A program made the position numbers and the translations under genes. Below, piece after piece: positions 1 through 5,032 of a DNA stretch of 5,032 bases (position 1 is its first letter; each line of letters starts with the position of its first letter). Origin of the DNA: Vulcanimicrobiota bacterium (GTDB taxonomy: Bacteria > Eremiobacterota > Eremiobacteria > Baltobacterales > Baltobacteraceae); assembly GCA_028287545.1 (NCBI GenBank), contig JAQBPL010000257.1, forward strand, positions 1 to 5,032. Direction: 5' to 3'. The notes beneath the pieces were generated by a model, which searched no databases, was not told where the DNA came from, and worked only from the letters and a program-made list of their open reading frames with translations.

Positions 1-581
1 ACCGGCGGCGCATGTACTCGCTCGGCAACCGCCTGTGGCATACCGACGCGTCGTTCCAGAATCCGCCGGCGCGCTATTCGATGCTCTCGGCGAAGTCCGT
101 CCCGGACGCGGACGGCGAGACCGAATACGCCGACATGCGCGCGGCGTACGACGCGCTGCCGCCCGCGCTGCAATCGCAGATCGAGGGGCTCTCGGCGTTC
201 CACTCGATCATCTACTCGCGGCAAACGATCGGCTTCACCGAGTTCTCCGACGCCGAACGCGCGGAGTTTCCGGGCGCGGAACAGCCGCTCGTGCGCGTCC
301 ATCCGGGCTCGCATCGCAAGTCGGTCTACATCGCCTCGCACGCCTCGCACGTCGTCGGCTGGCCCGTGCCGGACGGCCGCCTGCTCCTGCGCGAATTGAT
401 GGCGCTCGCAACGCTTCCCCAGTTCGTCTACCGGCACCAGTGGCGGGTCGGCGATTTCGTCATTTGGGACAACCGCTGCACGATGCACCGCGGCTTGCCG
501 TTCGACGAGACGACGCAGTTCCGCGACCTGCGCCGCGTCACGACGCTCGACGTTCCGGCGCCCGCGCTCGCACCTGCCTGA
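1..581 (+). CDS. TauD/TfdA-family Fe(II)/2-oxoglutarate-dependent dioxygenase (5' end outside window)
   Basis: The reading frame is open at the left edge, and the visible protein is the C-terminal ~190 residues of a family usually about 285-300 aa long. Counting from the ATG at position 12, the iron-binding HxD is His10-Thr11-Asp12 (context NRLWHTDASF) and the distal iron His is His159 in WDNRCTMHRG. Thr37 (GGET-like DGETEYAD) and Arg171/Arg175 (RDLRR) match the 2-oxoglutarate-binding positions. The family couples 2-oxoglutarate decarboxylation to hydroxylation or cleavage of a small acid, such as taurine, 2,4-D or other carboxylates or sulfonates. The block ASHASHVVGWPVP is typical of the TfdA-like branch. 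ATG 12 is almost certainly internal: with it the protein would start 9 residues before the first iron ligand and lack about 100 residues. It is convergent with the Rieske gene, 12 bases away. The substrate cannot be inferred from sequence. Confidence 0.92.
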   Translation, partial: RRRMYSLGNRLWHTDASFQNPPARYSMLSAKSVPDADGETEYADMRAAYDALPPALQSQIEGLSAFHSIIYSRQTIGFTEFSDAERAEFPGAEQPLVRVHPGSHRKSVYIASHASHVVGWPVPDGRLLLRELMALATLPQFVYRHQWRVGDFVIWDNRCTMHRGLPFDETTQFRDLRRVTTLDVPAPALAPA

Positions 582-593
582 CGAACCGCCGCG

Positions 594-1697
594 TTACGCT
601 CCCTGCATGACGGCGAGATAGTGGCGGTCGAACGCGGCGAGCAAGCCTTCCGCGTTCGCGTACGGACCGGGCGTGTACGCGCGGGAAGAGACGCCGCGCT
701 GCGTCAGTTCACTCACCTGCCAGTCCTGACGGTTGGTGAGGTCCCAGAAGTCGACCGCGTCGCTCGGATCGAACCCGGGCGAGGCGATCGTCTCCGGTTC
801 GAATAGCCACGCGCACACGATCGACGTGCGGTCGTGGGCGAGCGGGCGCACAAAATGCGCCATCGCGTAGTCGGGGTGAAGGCTTAACAGCAGGGTCGGG
901 AAGATCGTGTAGTAGTAGATGCGGTCGCGGTCCGCCTCCGGAAGCCCGCGCATCGGCAGACGCGTGGTGACGCCGGTGGTGGTGAGGCTCGTGCCGTGCC
1001 GGCGCAGTTCCGAGAAGCCGCCGAGGAACGGACCCTCGATGAGATCGTTGCGGCCGCTGTCGGAGGGCGAGAGTCGATCGAGCTGAGGGTGGATCAGCGG
1101 ACAGTGATAGCACTCCGAATAGTTCTGGAAGATCAGCTTCCAGTTGCACGCCACCTCGTAGGAGATCGTGCGCGCGGTGCGGAGTTCGCCGAGCCGCCAT
1201 GCGCCGAACCGCTGCGCGAGCGCCGCGTGCGTCTGCGCGAACGCTTGCGGATCGGACCGCAGCGTCACGAAGACGAAGCCGTGCAGCACTGCCACCGCCG
1301 CTTCGTGCAGCGGATAGTCGCCGCGGTCGAAGTCCGGCACGTCGGCCATCGTGCGCGCGGTCAGCAGCGTGCCGTCGAGCGCGTACGTCCAGGCGTGGTA
1401 CGGGCATTGAATCGATCCGCCGAAGCGGCCGGACGGCTCGCTGCACAGCTGCGTGCCGCGGTGGCGGCAGACGTTGAAGAATGCGCGGACGCGCTCGTCG
1501 TTGCCGCGGGTGACGATCAGGCTTTCGCCGGCCACGTCGGCGAGCACGAAATCGCCGGGACGCTGCACGTCTTCGACGCGCCCGATGCACACCCAATCGT
1601 GCGCGAAGATGCGCTCGCGTTCCGTCGCGAACACCTCCGGCGAGCGGTACCAGCGCGGCTCGAGCGTCTTCGCGGCGCGCTCGAGCCGCGGCTTCAC
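594..1697 (-). CDS. Rieske non-haem iron oxygenase, alpha (catalytic) subunit
   Basis: This is the catalytic subunit of a Rieske-type mono- or dioxygenase, which takes electrons from a separate reductase to activate O2 at a mononuclear iron. With the GTG start at 1697 the protein has 367 residues. The N-terminal Rieske [2Fe-2S] domain has Cys77-x-His79 (NVCRHRG) and Cys98-x2-His101 (CPYHAW). The C-terminal catalytic domain has Glu195, His198 and His203 in NYSECYHCPLIHP. The third iron ligand is probably an Asp in FWDLTNRQDW (Asp319 or Asp325). Glu195 sits where most ring-hydroxylating oxygenases carry the bridging Asp. Glu there is known for carnitine monooxygenase CntA and relatives, so a quaternary amine or similar small substrate is plausible but inferred. 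A longer start, TTG at 1775, would add 26 Arg/Pro-rich residues and has no good ribosome binding site. The gene follows the MDR reductase on the same strand, probably in one operon. No partner ferredoxin or reductase is visible. Confidence 0.93.
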   Translation of the reverse strand: MKPRLERAAKTLEPRWYRSPEVFATERERIFAHDWVCIGRVEDVQRPGDFVLADVAGESLIVTRGNDERVRAFFNVCRHRGTQLCSEPSGRFGGSIQCPYHAWTYALDGTLLTARTMADVPDFDRGDYPLHEAAVAVLHGFVFVTLRSDPQAFAQTHAALAQRFGAWRLGELRTARTISYEVACNWKLIFQNYSECYHCPLIHPQLDRLSPSDSGRNDLIEGPFLGGFSELRRHGTSLTTTGVTTRLPMRGLPEADRDRIYYYTIFPTLLLSLHPDYAMAHFVRPLAHDRTSIVCAWLFEPETIASPGFDPSDAVDFWDLTNRQDWQVSELTQRGVSSRAYTPGPYANAEGLLAAFDRHYLAVMQGA

Positions 1698-1700
1698 GAA

Positions 1701-1709
1701 CTCCACCTC
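1701..1709 (-). promoter_or_regulatory. Ribosome binding site favouring the GTG start of the Rieske gene
   Basis: On the minus strand the sequence GAGGTGGAG ends three bases before the GTG at 1697-1695, and its GAGG core lies eight bases upstream, a normal Shine-Dalgarno spacing. The alternative TTG at 1775 is preceded by a C-rich stretch without such a motif. This supports the shorter start, though the purines are also in-frame codons of the longer reading frame, so the evidence is moderate. Confidence 0.45.
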
Positions 1710-1795
1710 GGCCGCTTCGGCGAGCGCGGGTCCCCTGCCCGCCCGGCGAGAACGCCTCGGCCGCGGCGGCGACAAACGGGATCGGGAGCGCGGGC

Positions 1796-2812
1796 CTAGC
1801 GCTCGTCGCCGACCTGCAGCACCAGTTTGCCGGTGTTTTCGCCGCTGAACAGTTTGAGCAGCTGGCTCGGGAACGTCTCGATCCCCTGTACGACGTGCTC
1901 GCGCGAGACGAGCTTGCCGGCTTGGATCCAGCCGAGCATTTCCTTCGCGGCCTCAGCGTAGCGGTCGGCGTAGTCGAACACGACGAAGCCTTCCATGCGC
2001 GCGCGATGGACGAGCAGCGACATGTAGTTCTTCGGTCCGCGCATCGGCGTCGTGTTGTTGTACTGCGAGACCGCGCCGCAGATCACGACCCGCGCCTTGC
2101 GCGCAAGATTTGCCAGGGCCGCATCGAGAATCTCGCCGCCGACGTTGTCGAAGTAAACGTCGAGGCCTTTGGGGCACTCGGCGCGCAGACGCTTCGCGAC
2201 GTCCTCGTTCTTGTAGTCGATCGCGGCGTCGAAGCCGAGCTCATCGACGAGGTACTTGCATTTGTCCGTACCGCCCGCGATGCCGACGGCGCGGCAGCCC
2301 TTGATCTTCGCGATCTGACCGACGGCCGCGCCCACCGCCCCGGCCGCGCCGGAGACGACGACCGTGTTGCCGGGTTGGGGCTTGCCGACGTCAAGCAAGC
2401 CGAAGTAGGCGGTCATCCCCGGCAAGCCGAGGACGGCCAGCTGCGTCGTGAGCGGCGCGAGGTTCGGATCGACTTTCTGCACCTCCGATGCCTTGATGCG
2501 CGCGAACTGCTGGATGCCGAATGCTCCGGTAACGTAATCGCCGATCGCGAACCCAGGCGCCGCCGAGGCGATCACGCGCCCGATCCCGACGGCCCGCATG
2601 ACCTCGCCGATGCCGACCGGCGGTATGTACGAACGCCCCTCGTTCATCCAGCCGCGCATCGCCGGATCGAGCGAGAGATAGATCACCTCGACGACGATCT
2701 CACCCGGCTCGGGGCTGGGGATCGGCTCGACGGTGTTCTCCCAGTCGGTGTCCTTCGGCAGGCCGACCGGACGCGCGGCAAGACGGAACTGACGATTCTT
2801 TTTCGTTTCCAT
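1796..2812 (-). CDS. NADPH-dependent MDR-family reductase (CurA / prostaglandin-reductase-like)
   Basis: This is a 338-residue, full-length zinc-independent medium-chain dehydrogenase/reductase of the CurA/PTGR type (COG2130), cytosolic. Members reduce the C=C bond of alpha,beta-unsaturated ketones or aldehydes with NADPH. The N-terminal GroES-like domain (about residues 1-125) carries LSLDPAMRGWM instead of the zinc-binding Cys and GHE motifs of alcohol dehydrogenases. The signature GLPGMTAYFGL is at 129-139. The Rossmann fold follows, with the glycine-rich loop SGAAGAVGAAVG at 154-165 and Lys184 in GGTDKCKYL, where the NADPH 2'-phosphate normally contacts the protein. GLDVYFDNVGGE (216-227) and SQYN (249-252) are family motifs, and the C-terminal ENTGKLVLQV is typical. 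The ATG at 2812 is the natural start, giving METKKNRQFRLA, but only a poor Shine-Dalgarno is visible. The Rieske gene lies downstream on the same strand. A role in the same pathway, or in detoxifying reactive enones, is inference. Confidence 0.95.
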   Translation of the reverse strand: METKKNRQFRLAARPVGLPKDTDWENTVEPIPSPEPGEIVVEVIYLSLDPAMRGWMNEGRSYIPPVGIGEVMRAVGIGRVIASAAPGFAIGDYVTGAFGIQQFARIKASEVQKVDPNLAPLTTQLAVLGLPGMTAYFGLLDVGKPQPGNTVVVSGAAGAVGAAVGQIAKIKGCRAVGIAGGTDKCKYLVDELGFDAAIDYKNEDVAKRLRAECPKGLDVYFDNVGGEILDAALANLARKARVVICGAVSQYNNTTPMRGPKNYMSLLVHRARMEGFVVFDYADRYAEAAKEMLGWIQAGKLVSREHVVQGIETFPSQLLKLFSGENTGKLVLQVGDER

Positions 2813-2915
2813 GCGAGTCGTTCGATCCGCCTGGCGTCAAAAAGGGTTCGCGGTTTCGGCCGGCCCGCGGAGAAAATTTTTGTATAGAGACTCGGCGGGA
2901 GGCTAGGCGACGCAG
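2813..2915. other. Intergenic gap upstream of the MDR gene, with weak promoter/terminator-like signals
   Basis: This 103-base gap separates the serpin-like gene from the MDR gene, both on the minus strand. On that strand it holds TATACA (2886-2881), a partial match to a -10 box with no convincing -35. Further on is a 5-bp GC stem (CGCGG at 2869-2865 pairing with CCGCG at 2853-2849), followed after five bases by a run of five T (2843-2839). The loop is 11 bases and the T-run is displaced, so as an intrinsic terminator for the serpin-like gene it is weak. A break in transcription here is plausible because of the gap and the change in base composition, but neither signal is strong. Confidence 0.3.
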
Positions 2916-3911
2916 CTAACCATTCTGTCCCATCAGCAAGATCGCGCCGGTTTGCGTGTCTTGAACGACGTAGATCAGCGGTACCGGTTCATTCGCAGCC
3001 AGCCGGTGGTCTTCGGGTATGAAGCAGCAGTAGTGGATGCTATCTACCGCTGCGCCCGGCCGATAAGGGTAACCAGGAGGGAAGACCGTAGGGAAACCTT
3101 TCACGGTGGAGGTGAGATGCGCGGTCGCCTCACTCCGTGACACCGACATTCTGGTCCACGCATCGGCGGCGGCGTATCTTTGCGGCTCACGGACAACGCC
3201 GAACCCGTCTTCGGCAGAGATCGGAACGGGCACGTCGGACCAGCCGCGCAGGCCGAAATTTGCTATCATAATTTCGGACTCCGTAAATCCACTGCTCATG
3301 CTTTTCCACAGACTCGGCGACATTCGCGCTCGCAGGTCCGTCAAAACCGACGGCGTTGCCCAAAACAGAAAAAGCATCCGCGATCCGTGCGCGATGTCAA
3401 GACGAACCGCCCGGATGCCGTCGCGCGCGTAGAACGGGGCCCGCACTCTTGATGTATCCGGGTCGGTATCGAAGTAGTCGCCAAGAGTATCGTGAATATG
3501 AATCTCTACCTTGAGCTCCCAGGCTTCGTAATCGACTTTCGGCTCATACCAGACCGTTTTTGCAGCGAGATCCTCGCTCTCGTAGGACGCGACGGTATCC
3601 GTGTACGCGCTTCGGCCGCGTACAGCTTGCATCGTCGCGTCGATCGCGACGCCGCTCCGGCGCAGTTGACCGACCAAGGCGCGAGCCTGCTCATCGTGCG
3701 ACTTCAGGGCCAAGAACCGATGGACGTACCACATCAGCAGCGGGCTCACCATGGGGTCCTTGACGTCGGCTTTGATCGCGGCGAACTCCGCGAACCCCGC
3801 GCGATTCATTTCCTCGACGGTGCTCGTGACTCTGGATCGCGGCTCGTCCGCCCGCGCCGGCGCCACAAGAAGCAGCGCCGTGACCAAGGCACACGTCATC
3901 GCTCTGCGCAT
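2916..3911 (-). CDS. Secreted serpin-like protein (divergent, probably non-inhibitory)
   Basis: The 331-residue protein (ATG at 3911) starts with a clear signal peptide: MRRAM, a hydrophobic core (CALVTALLLV) and an ARA|DE cleavage site after residue 21. I read the mature part as a serpin fold. VSPLLMWYVHRF...DEQARALVGQL (about 55-83) resembles the serpin ISPLSI...ETAEQM helix region. FDTDPDTSRVRAPFYARDG (about 147-165) resembles the FDPxxTxxxPFYxxDG segment. PLIYVVQDTQTGAILLMG (311-328) matches the C-terminal HPFLFLIRDxxTGxILFMG strands closely. The reactive-loop hinge would be SVSRSEATAHLTS (about 256-268), with Arg259 replacing the conserved hinge Gly and His265 in the small-residue run. 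The region around and after it is longer and Pro/Gly/Tyr-rich, and the middle of the fold is shorter than the usual ~370 residues. Protease inhibition is therefore doubtful. A TTG at 3968 would add 19 basic residues ahead of the signal peptide and is less likely. The gene follows the DUF1203 gene. GC content is lower than in the left-hand genes. Confidence 0.72.
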   Translation of the reverse strand: MRRAMTCALVTALLLVAPARADEPRSRVTSTVEEMNRAGFAEFAAIKADVKDPMVSPLLMWYVHRFLALKSHDEQARALVGQLRRSGVAIDATMQAVRGRSAYTDTVASYESEDLAAKTVWYEPKVDYEAWELKVEIHIHDTLGDYFDTDPDTSRVRAPFYARDGIRAVRLDIAHGSRMLFLFWATPSVLTDLRARMSPSLWKSMSSGFTESEIMIANFGLRGWSDVPVPISAEDGFGVVREPQRYAAADAWTRMSVSRSEATAHLTSTVKGFPTVFPPGYPYRPGAAVDSIHYCCFIPEDHRLAANEPVPLIYVVQDTQTGAILLMGQNG

Positions 3912-3986
3912 GGTCCGATATACCGTACGCCGGTTCGCATTCCCGCCCACTCGGCGACGTATTGCCAAGGGACGCGCCGAGACTCT

Positions 3987-4472
3987 CTATTCGGAGAGGG
4001 GCGCCCGCACGATCTTGAAATCGAAACACGTGTAGGACGTATGCCGGACGTGCACTTCGTGGATGTCCGCGTTGCTCAGAAACTCCGCCGCTACTCGAGC
4101 TCCTTCTCCGCTCGGAGCGACGGCCGCATCGAAGATTCTGCCGCCACGGTCGTACGCCCGAAGCACCAGCTCACGTGCTGCGAAATCCTCGGGAAACGCG
4201 TCGAAAGCGGTATACGGAGCGCACTCGTGCTCGTGAATGAAAATCGGGCCGACTTCGGCGTAGGGATTGCGATCCGGCAGCGGCTGGTACGACAGCAGGA
4301 GTACATTCTCGGGACCTTCCGATATCCTCAGACAGACGCGACACGGCCCGGTGTCTCGTTGAACCTCGAGATCGTGCCCGAACGCATCGCGGCGCGTGCG
4401 GCGTGCGCTCTCGGCGATCTCCGCGGGGATCGGAACGTATCGCAGCTTCAGCGTTCCGGCAGTCGCGTCCAT
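3987..4472 (-). CDS. DUF1203 domain protein of unknown function
   Basis: The 161-residue protein matches the DUF1203 family over its whole length, by my recognition of its motifs: PCRVCL at 43-48, VLLLSYQP at 57-64, YAEVGPIFIH at 71-80, LRAYD at 104-108, and a C-terminal VHVRHTSYTCF at 140-150. Family members are about 150-165 aa, cytosolic and without signal peptide, and have no known biochemical role. The conserved Cys and His residues (Cys44, Cys47, His80, His82, His141, His144, Cys149) could bind a metal or be catalytic, but that is speculation. ATG 4472 gives the family-like N-terminus. A TTG at 4511 would add 13 residues but reads through a perfect hairpin that fits better as leader. 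The serpin-like gene begins 75 bases downstream on the same strand, so the two may be co-transcribed. Confidence 0.9.
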   Translation of the reverse strand: MDATAGTLKLRYVPIPAEIAESARRTRRDAFGHDLEVQRDTGPCRVCLRISEGPENVLLLSYQPLPDRNPYAEVGPIFIHEHECAPYTAFDAFPEDFAARELVLRAYDRGGRIFDAAVAPSGEGARVAAEFLSNADIHEVHVRHTSYTCFDFKIVRAPLSE

Positions 4473-4625
4473 ATGAGGTCTACCGTAGCCGGATTCGCTA
4501 TCCGGCGACAATCGGATTTTTGCTCTCGCCTTCGGCGGTGCACCTGTGGCGGGAAGCCCGCGCCGGTTCCCTCTTCGAGGTGATCAACACCTAACCGGCG
4601 TCAAAGTGATACAGCAAACAGCATT
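4473..4625. other. Spacer between the DUF1203 gene and tRNA-Val
   Basis: This 153-base stretch must contain the promoter of the DUF1203 gene unless that gene is read through from the tRNA. I see no good -35/-10 pair. It holds a 7-bp hairpin next to the DUF1203 start, a small inverted repeat AGGTG-ATCAA-CACCT at 4578-4592, and GGCGTCAAA at 4597-4605, which recurs at 2833-2841. A short plus-strand frame ending in TAA at 4592-4594 has coding-like GC3 and may be a gene remnant. No intrinsic terminator for the tRNA is evident. Confidence 0.5.
4488..4506. repeat. Perfect 7-bp inverted repeat just upstream of the DUF1203 start
   Basis: GCCGGAT at 4488-4494 and ATCCGGC at 4500-4506 are exact reverse complements around the 5-base loop TCGCT. 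The near arm is 15 bases from the ATG of the DUF1203 gene. It could be an operator for a small dimeric repressor, or a leader hairpin in the mRNA close to the ribosome site. There is no T-run directly after it on either strand, so it is not a standard terminator. Function is inferred from position only. Confidence 0.55.
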
Positions 4626-4697
4626 TGGGCGATGACGGATTCGAACCGCCGACCCTCCCCGTGTAAAGGGGACGCTCTCCCGCTGAGCTAATCGCCC
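4626..4697 (-). tRNA. tRNA-Val (anticodon UAC)
   Basis: The minus strand folds into a complete cloverleaf of 72 bases including the discriminator. The acceptor stem is GGGCGAT/ATCGCCC, the D stem GCTC/GAGC, and the anticodon stem TCCCC/GGGGA with loop TTTACAC, giving anticodon TAC. The T arm is GGCGG-TTCGAAT-CCGTC with one G-T pair. The discriminator is A, as usual for valine tRNAs. The bases after it read AATGC, so CCA is not encoded and must be added after transcription. The gene is divergent from the MATE transporter, and its 3' end faces the DUF1203 and serpin-like genes. Confidence 0.98.
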
Positions 4698-4725
4698 GCC
4701 GCTGCGAAACCTCGTATTCGCCGTG

Positions 4726-4742
4726 CGGGGAGCCGGTCCCCG
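4726..4742 (+). repeat. 6-bp GC hairpin in the leader of the MATE gene
   Basis: CGGGGA at 4726-4731 pairs with TCCCCG at 4737-4742 around the loop GCCGG, 21 bases upstream of the ATG at 4764. It lies in the 66-base spacer shared with the divergent tRNA. In GC-rich DNA a stem of this size can arise by chance. A role in translation control or as a regulator site is possible but unsupported by anything else here. Confidence 0.35.
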
Positions 4743-4763
4743 GACGTGGGAATAGACGCACGG

Positions 4764-5032
4764 ATGCAGCGCCGCGGCCCCGCTATCGACGACTCAAGAC
4801 CGATCTGGCGCACGATGGGGCTCTTCCTCATCCCGATGATGCTCAGCAACGTGCTGCAGTCGGCGTCGCAGACGCTCAACAGTATCTTCCTGGGCCGCAT
4901 GATCGGCGTCCACGCGCTGGCCGCGGCGTCGGCCTTCTTCCCGATCGTGTTCTTCATGATCTCGTTCTTCTTCGGGGTCGCGAGCGCGAGCTCGGTCCTG
5001 ATCGGGCAGGCGTACGGCGCCCGCGACGAAGA
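4764..5032 (+). CDS. MATE-family multidrug/Na+ or H+ antiporter, N-terminal part (3' end outside window)
   Basis: The frame is open to the right edge and shows the first 89 residues of a protein normally about 440-480 aa. After a short cytosolic lead (MQRRGPAIDDSRPIWRTM) come a first membrane helix (about 19-40, GLFLIPMMLSNVLQSASQTL), the loop NSIFLGRMIG typical of MATE/NorM/DinF proteins, and a second helix (about 52-80) rich in Phe, Ile and Ala. The segment then ends in IGQAYGARDE, a hallmark MATE motif after the second helix. Such inner-membrane transporters export organic cations or other toxic compounds using Na+ or H+ gradients. ATG 4764 gives a family-like start. GTG 4746 lies in the same frame, and neither has a strong Shine-Dalgarno. 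A 66-base divergent spacer separates it from the tRNA. Confidence 0.93.
   Translation, partial: MQRRGPAIDDSRPIWRTMGLFLIPMMLSNVLQSASQTLNSIFLGRMIGVHALAAASAFFPIVFFMISFFFGVASASSVLIGQAYGARDE

Noticed and set aside
12..14. ATG as the true start of the 2-oxoglutarate dioxygenase
   Set aside because: The iron ligand motif HTD would be at residue 10, and about 100 N-terminal residues of the family would be missing. The frame is open upstream to the window edge, so the gene is cut by the window.
996..1799. A 267-codon plus-strand frame opposite the Rieske gene
   Set aside because: The minus strand encodes both Rieske and mononuclear iron motifs in one frame. The plus-strand product is Arg/Ala-rich shadow sequence.
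2839..2869. Intrinsic terminator after the serpin-like gene
   Set aside because: The stem is only 5 bp with an 11-base loop, and the T-run is five bases away from the stem. It is mentioned in the intergenic entry but not called as a terminator.
1895..2887. A 330-codon open frame on the plus strand
   Set aside because: It lies antisense to the MDR gene, which has clear family motifs throughout. The plus-strand product is Arg/Asp/Ala-rich with no recognisable domain, a normal by-product of high-GC coding DNA.
4545..4557. GCGGG-AAG-CCCGC hairpin as a tRNA terminator
   Set aside because: The stem is 5 bp with a 3-base loop and no T-run follows on the minus strand. Such stems are common in GC-rich DNA.
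3492..4583. A 363-codon open frame on the plus strand
   Set aside because: It runs antisense across both the serpin-like and DUF1203 genes, and its translation shows no family motif. The minus-strand genes have a signal peptide and domain motifs.
4688..4957. An 89-codon minus-strand frame beside the tRNA
   Set aside because: It is antisense to the MATE N-terminus, overlaps the tRNA end and has no recognisable content.
1..5032. CRISPR array, insertion sequence, toxin-antitoxin or phage defence genes
   Set aside because: No spaced direct repeats, transposase or integrase motifs, or recognisable defence domains were found on either strand.

Overview
The window comes from a high-GC bacterial chromosome. 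It holds seven genes: six protein genes, of which the first and last run off the window edges, and one tRNA. Most of the sequence is strongly GC-biased with high GC3. The tRNA does not encode its CCA tail, so the host must add it with a CCA-adding enzyme. These traits fit several aerobic soil-type lineages, such as Candidatus Eremiobacterota or some Proteobacteria and Actinobacteria. No gene here fixes the phylum, so the taxon is a guess.

Left part (1-2812): an oxygenase and reductase cluster. The C-terminal two thirds of a TauD/TfdA-type Fe(II)/2-oxoglutarate dioxygenase reads rightward. It meets, tail to tail with a 12-base gap, a leftward pair: a CurA-type NADPH-dependent MDR reductase followed by a Rieske non-haem iron oxygenase alpha subunit. 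The Rieske protein has a Glu in the position that usually carries the bridging Asp, as in the carnitine/glycine-betaine monooxygenase branch. Together they suggest aerobic catabolism of a small organic acid or amine, but the substrate cannot be read from sequence. No ferredoxin or flavin reductase partner for the Rieske enzyme is in view.

Middle part (2813-4472): two leftward genes of visibly lower GC. The upstream one is a DUF1203 protein. The downstream one is a secreted protein that I read as a divergent, shortened serpin: its C-terminal strand pair matches serpins well, but its reactive-loop hinge is degenerate. This two-gene block lies just beyond the 3' end of the tRNA, the usual side for integrated DNA. 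No integrase is present, so an island is only a possibility.

Right part (4473-5032): a 153-base spacer with a perfect 7-bp hairpin and a coding-like plus-strand tail, then tRNA-Val(UAC) on the minus strand, then the divergent N-terminus of a MATE-family efflux transporter cut by the window end.

I found no clearly new multi-gene system. The observations most worth a second look are the secreted serpin-like protein with a non-canonical hinge, its pairing with DUF1203, and the compositional break next to the tRNA.
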